A stretch of DNA of 9,248 bases, taken from the NCBI GenBank assembly GCA_002413145.1, contig DHWK01000088.1, positions 1-9,248 of the forward strand. Reading direction: 5' to 3'. Each line of letters begins with the position of its first letter. The first letter of the stretch is position 1. The translations under genes and the position numbers were made by a program. This stretch comes from a bacterium UBP12_UBA5184. Its GTDB lineage: Bacteria > Vulcanimicrobiota > Vulcanimicrobiia > Vulcanimicrobiales > Vulcanimicrobiaceae. This document shows, one piece after another, positions 1-6,294 of the stretch. Under the pieces are notes generated by a model. That model worked only from the letters and a program-made list of their open reading frames with translations. It had not been told where the DNA came from and made no database searches.

Positions 1-1
1 C

Positions 2-673
2 TACCAAATGGGCGGCGTGAAAACCGACGCCACCGGAGCGACCCCGGTTCGGGGACTGTACGCCGCCGGCGAAGTCGCCTGCGTGAGCGTCCACGGTGGA
101 AACCGCCTGGGCGCGAATTCGCTGCTCGATACGATCGTCTTCGGGCGCCATTGCGGCAAGGCTGCGGCCGCCTACGTCAGGGGCCTCGCCGCTGCGAAAG
201 GCGGCGAGGAGTTGCTTCGCTCGGAGCAGGCGCGACTCAAAGAGTTACTGGCGCGCCCGTATACCGGCGAGACGCACGCGGGGCTGCGCCTCGAACTGGC
301 GACGGCGATGGATCAGAAGGTCGGCGTCTATCGCGAACAGGCCGGACTCCAAGCGGCGCTGCACAAGGTGCGCGAGCTGCGCAAACGCTACGACAACGTC
401 GCCGTCGGCGACAAAGGTCGCATCTTCAACCAAGCATTGACCTTTGCCCTCGAAGTCGGCTTCCTGCTCGATTGCGCGGAAAGCGTCGTGCTCAGCGCCA
501 TCGATCGCAAGGAGAGCCGCGGCGCGCAAGCCCGGACCGATTATCCCGAGCGCAACGACGCCGAATGGCTCAAGCACATCGTCCTCGCCTACCGCGGACC
601 GAGTGCGGAGCCGGCGCTCTCGTATCAACCCGTCACCATCACGAAATGGAAGCCGGAGGCGCGCACCTACTAG
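2..673 (+). CDS. sdhA: Succinate dehydrogenase/fumarate reductase flavoprotein subunit, C-terminal part (5' end outside window)
   Basis: This is the covalent-FAD subunit that oxidises succinate to fumarate (or the reverse) on the cytoplasmic face of the inner membrane. The reading frame enters from the left edge, so only the last ~223 residues are seen. It opens with the YQMGG segment that in SdhA/FrdA follows the active-site region. The FAD/dicarboxylate signature VHGGNRLGANSLLD follows at nt 89-130; its arginine (nt 104-106) corresponds to the substrate-binding Arg of E. coli SdhA/FrdA. After the capping region comes the helical C-terminal domain with the family segment LRKRYDNVAVGDKG (nt 380-421). 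The protein ends in the typical PVTITKWKPEARTY tail (nt 629-670). The stop is TAG. sdhB starts 18 bases downstream, so the two are co-transcribed. Whether it works mainly as dehydrogenase or fumarate reductase cannot be told from this part; the fragment shows no frameshift. Confidence 0.95.
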   Translation, partial: YQMGGVKTDATGATPVRGLYAAGEVACVSVHGGNRLGANSLLDTIVFGRHCGKAAAAYVRGLAAAKGGEELLRSEQARLKELLARPYTGETHAGLRLELATAMDQKVGVYREQAGLQAALHKVRELRKRYDNVAVGDKGRIFNQALTFALEVGFLLDCAESVVLSAIDRKESRGAQARTDYPERNDAEWLKHIVLAYRGPSAEPALSYQPVTITKWKPEARTY

Positions 674-691
674 TTGGAGCAATAGACTAGA

Positions 692-1702
692 ATGCAGTTT
701 ACGATCGAGGTCGGCCGCTACAACCCGCAGGGGACGTACGACCAAAGTGCCGTCGCCGGCGCGCCCTATCCGCCGCCTTGGGATAAGGCGCCCCCGCGCC
801 GCTACCAGACGTACACCGTCAATTTGCCCGAGCACGCCGTCGTCCTCGACGCGCTGATTGCGATCCGCGAATACCAAGACGAATCGGTCGCGGTCCGCTG
901 CGCGTGCCGCAGCGCGATCTGTGGTTCGTGCGCGATGTGGGTCAACGGTCACTCGCACTTGGCCTGTAAGTCCAAGCTGAGCGATTTCACCAAGGACGGG
1001 AAAACGCGCGTCGAAACGCCTCCATCGATGCCCGTCATTCGCGACCTGGTCGCCGATATGACGCCTTTTTGGCAAAAGCATCTTGCGGTTAAGCCTTGGC
1101 TCGAAGGTAAGAAACCCGCTCCGCCGCCGATGGAAGAGTACCGCGTCCCCAACGCCGCGATGGAGGAACTGATTCAAGAAGTCAGCTGCATCAGTTGCGG
1201 CTGCTGCTTGATGGATTGCGAATCGTTCGCCGTCAACGCGGACTTCCTCGGACCGCACGCCTTGGCAAAAGCGTACCGCTACGCCGCCGATCCGCGCGAC
1301 GCGCAGACCAAAGAGCGCCTCGGCGAATATAGCAAACCGGGTGGCATCTGGGACTGCACGCACTGCTACGAGTGCGTCACGCAGTGCCCCAAAGGCGTCG
1401 CTCCGCTCGAACAGATCCTCAAATTGCGGCGCATGGCCGTCGACGCCGGCTTCACGAACAATGCGGGAACGCGCCACGCCGATGCTTTCGCCGAATCGGT
1501 CAAACACAGCGGTCGACTCAACGAACTGACCTTGCTTCCGAAGTCGGTCGGTTTCTTCAACATCGTCGGCCAGCTCAAGACGCTGCCGAGTGCCTTCAAC
1601 ATGATTCGCGCCGGGAAGCTGCCGCCGATCATCCACAAATCGATTCCGGGAGTGCAGCGGATCAAAAACATCTTTTCACGCGTCGGAGGGAGATTCAAGT
1701 AA
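692..1702 (+). CDS. sdhB: Succinate dehydrogenase/fumarate reductase iron-sulfur subunit, long form with four-cysteine third cluster
   Basis: This subunit carries electrons from the flavin of SdhA toward quinone. The protein has 336 residues, against ~240 in E. coli. The N-terminal plant-type ferredoxin domain has [2Fe-2S] ligands C72, C77, C80 and C92. The helical domain has C166, C169, C172 and C232 for the [4Fe-4S] cluster. The third site uses C176, C222 and C228, with an extra cysteine, C225, in CTHCYECVTQCP. C225 sits where E. coli SdhB and FrdB have a hydrophobic residue that keeps the site [3Fe-4S], so a second [4Fe-4S] cluster is inferred, as described for archaeal type E enzymes. About 100 residues follow the last cysteine; this basic, partly hydrophobic extension is absent from E. 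coli SdhB. The ATG is preceded by GGAG 12 bases upstream, a long spacing. The stop overlaps the next start as TAATG, implying translational coupling. The separate CCG subunit downstream supports type E; a TfrB-like fumarate reductase is the alternative. Confidence 0.94.
   Translation: MQFTIEVGRYNPQGTYDQSAVAGAPYPPPWDKAPPRRYQTYTVNLPEHAVVLDALIAIREYQDESVAVRCACRSAICGSCAMWVNGHSHLACKSKLSDFTKDGKTRVETPPSMPVIRDLVADMTPFWQKHLAVKPWLEGKKPAPPPMEEYRVPNAAMEELIQEVSCISCGCCLMDCESFAVNADFLGPHALAKAYRYAADPRDAQTKERLGEYSKPGGIWDCTHCYECVTQCPKGVAPLEQILKLRRMAVDAGFTNNAGTRHADAFAESVKHSGRLNELTLLPKSVGFFNIVGQLKTLPSAFNMIRAGKLPPIIHKSIPGVQRIKNIFSRVGGRFK
1685..1690 (+). promoter_or_regulatory. Ribosome binding site for the CCG-domain subunit gene
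   Basis: GGAGGG lies 11 bases before the ATG at 1702, inside the last codons of sdhB. It fixes the start at 1702, where the sdhB stop and this ATG overlap by one base. The frame itself is open for 330 bases further upstream, but that part only shadows sdhB. Confidence 0.7.
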
Positions 1703-2586
1703 TGCGAGTCGCGTTCTATCCCGGTTGCGTCTCAAAGGGCGCGTGTCCCGAACTCTACGTCGCCGCCAAAGCGATCGCCGGGCCCCTCGGACTCGAGTTG
1801 GAGGAGCTGGGCGAGGCGCCGTGCACCGGAGCCGGCGTCATCTCCGAACAGAACCCGGAGCTGGCGGATGCCCTCAACGGCCTGACGCTCGCAATGGCGG
1901 AGAGCAAGGGCGCGCACCTGATGACGATCTGCAGCACCTGTCAAGGCGTGCTCTCGAACCACAATCACCATCTCAAGAAAGACGGCGCGCGGCTCGACAA
2001 GGTGAACGCGACGATCGGCGATCAAGGCTACCGCTACGGCGGGACCACCGAGGTCAAGCACATGCTGTGGATGCTCTTCGAAGACATCGGCATCGAACGA
2101 ATCAAGGCCGCCATCAAGGTCAAGCTCACCGGACTTAAGATCGCGCCCTTCTACGGCTGCTACATCTTGCGTCCGGCGGAATATTTGGGACTACTCGAGC
2201 GTCCCGAGCGCAAGACGTACTTGGAGCAACTGATCGGCATCCTGGGTGCCGAGGCGGTCGAATATTCGGGCGCGACCAAGTGCTGCGGTTTTCCGATGCT
2301 GACGTTCAACCGCGACAAGTCGCTCGCGATGGCGGGCAACCACATCATCGAAGCGAAAGAAAAAGGCGCCGACCTCTTGGTGACGCCCTGCCCGCTCTGT
2401 CATTTGAACCTTGACGGCCAGCAACCAGACGCGGCTCGCGTGCTCAAGAAACCGATCGACGTGCCGATCTTCCATCTTCCGCAGCTGCTCGGACTGGCCT
2501 TCGGGCTCTCGCCCGAGGAACTGCGCCTCGACCATCACGTCGTCTCGACGAAAGGCGCGCTCGGAAAGGTCGAACTGAAGGTCTAA
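1702..2586 (+). CDS. sdhE: HdrB-like CCG-domain subunit of type E succinate:quinone reductase (SdhE)
   Basis: The protein has 294 residues and two copies of the cysteine-rich CCG module known from heterodisulfide reductase HdrB, GlpC and type E Sdh. The first module has C9, C41, C77 and C80; the second has C153, C194, C195, C230 and C233. The spacing closely follows HdrB, whose modules bind noncubane [4Fe-4S] clusters. Module two is complete (KCCGFPM, then PCPLCH). Module one reads PCTGAG, so the second cysteine of the CC pair is threonine and that cluster may be altered or lost. There are no membrane helices, so it should be a peripheral partner of SdhAB that passes electrons toward the membrane. 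It overlaps sdhB by one base and has a good ribosome site. This SdhE is unrelated to the small SdhE flavinylation factor. The family call is firm; the role as a quinone-side subunit is inferred from the operon. No SdhF-like amphipathic protein or cytochrome b anchor follows in the window. Confidence 0.88.
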   Translation: MRVAFYPGCVSKGACPELYVAAKAIAGPLGLELEELGEAPCTGAGVISEQNPELADALNGLTLAMAESKGAHLMTICSTCQGVLSNHNHHLKKDGARLDKVNATIGDQGYRYGGTTEVKHMLWMLFEDIGIERIKAAIKVKLTGLKIAPFYGCYILRPAEYLGLLERPERKTYLEQLIGILGAEAVEYSGATKCCGFPMLTFNRDKSLAMAGNHIIEAKEKGADLLVTPCPLCHLNLDGQQPDAARVLKKPIDVPIFHLPQLLGLAFGLSPEELRLDHHVVSTKGALGKVELKV

Positions 2587-2595
2587 AAGCAAAAA
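2585..2595 (-). terminator. Possible U-tract ending the tRNA-Pro transcript
   Basis: On the minus strand the tRNA is followed directly by TTTTTGCTTTT. This could end transcription using the tRNA acceptor/T-arm fold as the hairpin, or serve as the 3' trailer. The tract overlaps the last bases of sdhE. No separate hairpin is present, so the call is weak. Confidence 0.3.
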
Positions 2596-2670
<75 letters not shown>

Positions 2671-2789
2671 AAACTGCACCTCGGACCTCGCCGGTTCTGT
2701 AGCTTGGGGCCGAACCCCCTCCTGCCGTGCGCGGCTCGCCGCCGCATGGGAATCGCCGCGCGCCCTGCGAACCATCTTCCTCGCCCCAA

Positions 2790-3467
2790 ATGAAATACGT
2801 TATCGTCGGCTGCGGTCGCGTCGGATCGCAGCTTGCAAAACTCTTAGCCGGCGAACGCCACGACGTCGTCGTCGTCGACGAAAACCCCGCCGCCTTCAAA
2901 CGCTTGGGCGCACGCTTTCCGGGGCGGGTCGAGGTCGGCACGGGGATCGATTACGACGTCCTCAAGCGCGCGGGCGCGGCCGACGCGGACGGCTTCATCG
3001 CGGTCACCGACGGCGACAACCGCAACGTGATGGCCGCTCTGATCGCGCAACGAATGTTTCATATCAAAAAGATCGTCGCGCGTATCTACGATCCGCCACG
3101 CGGTCAGATGTACCGCGAACTCGGCATCGAGACCGTTTGTCCGACGACGATGGGCGCGAAAGTCATTCGCGACAGGCTGCTCAACATGCCGTTCGAGTCG
3201 ACGCCGACCTTCGACTACGGCAACATTTCGACACTCTCGCTGATCGTGCCCAAGAGCCTGGCGGGCACCGCCGTCGGCGAATTGGAGGAAGACGGCCGCG
3301 TCAAGGTGTCGGCGCTGCGACGCTTAGGAACGGTTACGATTCCAACCCGCGATCTCATCCTCGAAACGAACGACGAGATTCGGGCGATCGTCGCTCCCGA
3401 AGCGCTGGAGCGCTTCTCGGCTCGCTTTTCCGAGGCGCCCAGAGCGCCGGTAGAATCGATCTTGTAA
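2790..3467 (+). CDS. trkA: TrkA-type RCK protein, first of a pair (K+ uptake regulatory subunit)
   Basis: The protein has 225 residues and a single RCK unit, against ~458 residues with two units in E. coli TrkA. The N-terminal Rossmann domain (about 1-120) starts with the dinucleotide motif VIVGCGRVG (G7, G9, G12) and has D30 at the end of strand two, the usual contact to the adenine ribose. The TrkA_C domain spans about 140-210. Such proteins sit in the cytoplasm as rings on Trk/Ktr-type K+ channels and gate them in response to nucleotides. No channel subunit is in the window. A second single-RCK gene follows after 3 bases, as in the ceoB/ceoC pairs of mycobacteria. The ATG at 2790 was chosen because the Rossmann strand begins right behind it; no Shine-Dalgarno sequence precedes it. 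A GTG at 2727 in the same frame would add 21 residues that do not look like protein. The c-terminal tail after ~210 is not conserved-looking. Confidence 0.9.
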   Translation: MKYVIVGCGRVGSQLAKLLAGERHDVVVVDENPAAFKRLGARFPGRVEVGTGIDYDVLKRAGAADADGFIAVTDGDNRNVMAALIAQRMFHIKKIVARIYDPPRGQMYRELGIETVCPTTMGAKVIRDRLLNMPFESTPTFDYGNISTLSLIVPKSLAGTAVGELEEDGRVKVSALRRLGTVTIPTRDLILETNDEIRAIVAPEALERFSARFSEAPRAPVESIL

Positions 3468-3470
3468 GCC

Positions 3471-4145
3471 ATGTTCATCCTGATCGTCGGGGGCGGTAAA
3501 GTCGGGACGTATCTCGCGCGCGCGCTGCTCGCCCAAGGTCAAGAAGTGATCGTGGTCGAGAAAGTTGCGCGCAAGGCGCAGACGCTGACCACGAGGATCG
3601 AGAGCGACATCGCCATCGTCGGCGACGGCTGCGACCCGACGGTGCTCGACGCAGCCGGCATCAGCCGCGCCGACGTGGTGGTTGCCGACACCGGCGACGA
3701 TGAGGATAATTTGGTCGTCTGCTTGATCGCGAAGCGGCAGTCAAAAGCGCGCTGCGTCGCGCGCGTCAACAATCCGAAGAACAAATTGATCTTCGAGTCG
3801 ATCGATCCCGAACGGCCGATCGACACCATTTCGTCGACCGAAATTCTTCTCGATACGATCAACGAGCACGTCCAGGCCCGCGACTACTCGGTCCTCACGA
3901 AGATGCGCGACGGCGCGCTCGAGCTGGTGAAACTTTCGATCGCTTCCGGCGCACCGTCCGACGGGAAACGCATCGTCGACATCGGGCTTCCGCGTTCGAG
4001 CATCGTCGTCGCCGTCGACCGCAAAGGCGACGAGCTCGTCATTCCGAGCGGCGACACGCAGGTGAAAGCCGGCGACCAAATCATCGTCATGGTCCATAAA
4101 GATGCGCGCGATGAAGTTCGCCGCGCGCTCGTCGGCAAAAAATAG
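3471..4145 (+). CDS. trkA: TrkA-type RCK protein, second of a pair (K+ uptake regulatory subunit)
   Basis: The protein has 224 residues with the same layout as its neighbour but is more canonical. The Rossmann motif is ILIVGGGKVG (G7, G9, G12), with E30 ending strand two. The segment GDGCDPTVLDAAGI (51-64) and ADTGDDEDN (72-80) are typical of TrkA_N. The TrkA_C domain (about 145-210) contains IVDIGLPRSSIVVAVDR and ends in GDQIIVMV. E30 suggests preference for NAD(H) or another adenine nucleotide over NADP; this is inference from the family. The start codon lies 3 bases after the upstream stop, so the pair is probably translationally coupled and may form a hetero-oligomeric gating ring. The two copies are clearly diverged from each other, so this is an old duplication. 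The membrane channel they gate must be encoded elsewhere. Confidence 0.93.
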   Translation: MFILIVGGGKVGTYLARALLAQGQEVIVVEKVARKAQTLTTRIESDIAIVGDGCDPTVLDAAGISRADVVVADTGDDEDNLVVCLIAKRQSKARCVARVNNPKNKLIFESIDPERPIDTISSTEILLDTINEHVQARDYSVLTKMRDGALELVKLSIASGAPSDGKRIVDIGLPRSSIVVAVDRKGDELVIPSGDTQVKAGDQIIVMVHKDARDEVRRALVGKK

Positions 4146-4210
4146 CGCCCGGGGCATTGGCGCAAAGCGACCAAGCGCTTTCCAAAACGGAGGGAAGCCT
4201 CGCGGCGACT

Positions 4211-4216
4211 AAAGGA
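4211..4216 (+). promoter_or_regulatory. Ribosome binding site for the double KdpD-like gene
   Basis: AAAGGA ends 7 bases before the GTG at 4224. It is the reason for preferring this GTG start over later codons; the encoded protein then begins 20 residues before the first P-loop strand. Confidence 0.6.
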
Positions 4217-4223
4217 CGGGCCC

Positions 4224-6275
4224 GTGAACGTTCGTTTCGGAGGTTCCGCCGCAACGCTGCTCGACGAACTCGGCCTCGCGCCCCGGTTGACGGTCTATCT
4301 CGCCTTCGCTCCGGGGGCGGGGAAAACTCGCCGTCTGTTGGAGGACGCGCTCTCGTTGCAGCGCGATGGGAAACGCGTGGTGCTGGGCTGGATCGCCACG
4401 AAAGGACGGCCTGAGCTCGACGCTCTCGCAGCGCTGCTTCCTCGCGTGCCGCCCCGGAAAGTGAAAATCGAAAGCGCGGTTTCCGAAGAGTTCGATTTTG
4501 ACGCGACCCTTGCACTTCGGCCGCAATACGTCGTCCTCGACGATCTCGCTCACGCGAACGCTCCCGGCAGCAAACACACCAAGCGCTGGGAGGACGCGCT
4601 CGCCTTGCGGGGGGCCGGGATCGGCGTAGCCGGAGCGTTGAACGTCGAGAACCTCGACTCGGTAGCGACCGCCGCGGAAGATAGCATCGGTCGCGCCGTA
4701 CGGGAAATCGTTCCGACGGAATTCTTGCGAGCCGCCGACCACGTCATCGCAATGGATGTCGCGCCGGAACAACTCGAAGCACGCCTTCGGAGTGAGGCGT
4801 GCCTGCCGCCGCAAAAACTCCGTTTCTTGCGCGAAATGATGTTACGGATCGTCAACGAGCTCAGCGTCTCCGGGGTGTTACCGCGTAAAGCTTCGACCTT
4901 GATCGCGCTGGCGACCGGGGACGGCGACCTCAAGACGTTTCTCCAGAAAGCAGCTTCGTTTTCAGAAGCGCTCGACCTCGCGTTTGACGTCGCCCTCGTC
5001 GGCGAGCGCGATGTAGACGCGCTCGCGGCGCTGACCCGCGACGTCGACGGGCGCGTGGTGCCGATCGAAAGCTTCGACCCCAAACGGCCGCGCTTCGGCG
5101 CTTTGCGAGCGAGCCTCGTATCGGTCCCCTTCGGTCCGCTCGCGCGACGCATCGCAACCTCGCCGGCGGAGCGTGACGTTCTTATCGTCGACCCGACGCC
5201 ATTCGCCGAGGCTCCGGATCGCTCGATGAGTTTCTCCCGTTACGCGCAGACGGCGGCCGATCGAATGCGCATCGGCTACGGAAAATTGACGATCTATTTG
5301 GGGGCCGTCCCCGGCAGCGGGAAAACCCACGCGATGCTGGAGCGCGCGAAGCAACTTCGCGAAGCAGGCGTGGACGTCGTCGGGGCTCTCATCGAAACGC
5401 ACGCTCTCCCGGAGACCGAAGCGAAGCTCGGCGACCTCGAGATCCTGCCGCGCCGCGCTGCCGGGCGCCCCGAGGCCGGCGAACTCGATCTCGAGGTGCT
5501 CCTCAAACGCCGCCCGGCGGTCGTCCTGATCGACGATTTAGCTCACACGTATGGGGCGGACACCGATCAAGCGAAGCGCTTCGACCTCGTTCTGCAAGTG
5601 TTGCGCGCCGGCATATCGGTGCTAACGACGCTCGACGTGCAGAATCTGGAAGGCCTTAACGACGCGGTCTATCGCTTGACGGGACAGCGCGTTGGGGAGA
5701 CGGTCCCGGACGACATCCTCGAGATCGCCGACGAGGTCGTCCTGATCGACACGACGCCCGAGACGCTGCGCGAACGTCTCCGCGCCGGAAAAATTCGCCG
5801 CTTCGCGAGCGATTCGGCCCTGGCCAACGTGTATCGGACTGAAAATCTTTCGGCGTTGCGCGAGCTTGCTTTGCGCGAGGTGGTGCACGCACGAGGCGAA
5901 CGTAAACACTGGCCGTTTGCGCGCCTCGCGCTCGGCGTCAAGGCTCGCGAGCGCGACATCGGGCTGATCGAACGCTGCGCTCGGATCGCGCAGCGTCTCG
6001 AAGTCGATTTCACCGTCGTCCACGTCGCAGGCCCTGGCGTCTCGGCCTTGACGACCGCGCTCGAGGAGGCGAGTCGTCGCGTTCGCGCTCGCTGGCGCAC
6101 CGTCGCAGCCAAAGACTTCGCGACCGCCCTCGTCGCCGCAGCACAGGAGGAGGGTGCGACGACGATCGCCGTCGAGGGCACGCGTCACAAGCCGCTCTGG
6201 CCCCTCGGCGTTCCATTTGCCCGGCGGCTACTCGATGCCGGCGCCAGGCAACTGCTCATCCTCGCGGCAGATTAG
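4224..6275 (+). CDS. Tandem KdpD sensor-domain protein, (KdpD-USP) x2, without histidine kinase
   Basis: The protein has 683 residues. In KdpD, a sensor kinase for K+ limitation, the N-terminal half is a P-loop KdpD domain followed by a universal stress protein (USP) domain. Here that half appears twice and nothing else. Copy one (about 20-215) has a P-loop APGAGKT (29-35), VVLDDLAH (103-110) and NAPGSKHTKRW (112-122). A diverged USP-like stretch follows at about 224-325. Copy two (about 352-555) has GAVPGSGKT (360-368), VVLIDDLAH (433-441), TTLDVQNLEGLND (468-480), ETVPDDILEIADEVVLID (492-509) and NLSALRELALRE (541-552). A USP-like domain ends the protein (about 564-683). There are no transmembrane segments, GAF, HisKA or HATPase regions, so it is probably cytosolic and acts by binding nucleotide or a partner. 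The start is GTG with AAAGGA upstream. It lies 78 bases after the TrkA pair on the same strand, which ties it to K+ homeostasis. Short KdpD proteins (~365 residues) are known in cyanobacteria and Deinococcus; this looks like a fused doubled form. Confidence 0.88.
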   Translation: MNVRFGGSAATLLDELGLAPRLTVYLAFAPGAGKTRRLLEDALSLQRDGKRVVLGWIATKGRPELDALAALLPRVPPRKVKIESAVSEEFDFDATLALRPQYVVLDDLAHANAPGSKHTKRWEDALALRGAGIGVAGALNVENLDSVATAAEDSIGRAVREIVPTEFLRAADHVIAMDVAPEQLEARLRSEACLPPQKLRFLREMMLRIVNELSVSGVLPRKASTLIALATGDGDLKTFLQKAASFSEALDLAFDVALVGERDVDALAALTRDVDGRVVPIESFDPKRPRFGALRASLVSVPFGPLARRIATSPAERDVLIVDPTPFAEAPDRSMSFSRYAQTAADRMRIGYGKLTIYLGAVPGSGKTHAMLERAKQLREAGVDVVGALIETHALPETEAKLGDLEILPRRAAGRPEAGELDLEVLLKRRPAVVLIDDLAHTYGADTDQAKRFDLVLQVLRAGISVLTTLDVQNLEGLNDAVYRLTGQRVGETVPDDILEIADEVVLIDTTPETLRERLRAGKIRRFASDSALANVYRTENLSALRELALREVVHARGERKHWPFARLALGVKARERDIGLIERCARIAQRLEVDFTVVHVAGPGVSALTTALEEASRRVRARWRTVAAKDFATALVAAAQEEGATTIAVEGTRHKPLWPLGVPFARRLLDAGARQLLILAAD

Positions 6276-6294
6276 CGCCTGCGGCGCGCCCTTT
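6275..6294 (+). terminator. Weak candidate intrinsic terminator after the KdpD-like gene
   Basis: GCGCC-TGC-GGCGC (6275-6287) forms a five-pair GC hairpin starting in the stop codon. GCCC and TTTT follow (6288-6294). The T-run is short and offset by four bases, so function is uncertain. It lies in the 18-base gap between two convergent genes; on the minus strand no T-run follows the hairpin. Confidence 0.35.

Noticed and set aside
245..1636. 463-codon open frame on the minus strand across sdhA and sdhB
   Set aside because: It mirrors the codon pattern of two certain genes in GC-rich DNA; the translation is Arg-rich and low in any recognisable motif.
1372..1701. Upstream extension of the CCG-subunit frame to 1372
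   Set aside because: It overlaps the SdhB cluster region in another frame; the ribosome site at 1685 and the family N-terminus RVAFYPGC fix the start at 1702.
2705..2742. Small GC hairpins in the spacer after the tRNA (GGGG-CCGAA-CCCC and GCGG-CTCG-CCGC)
   Set aside because: Stems are only four pairs, have no T-run and are expected by chance at this GC content.
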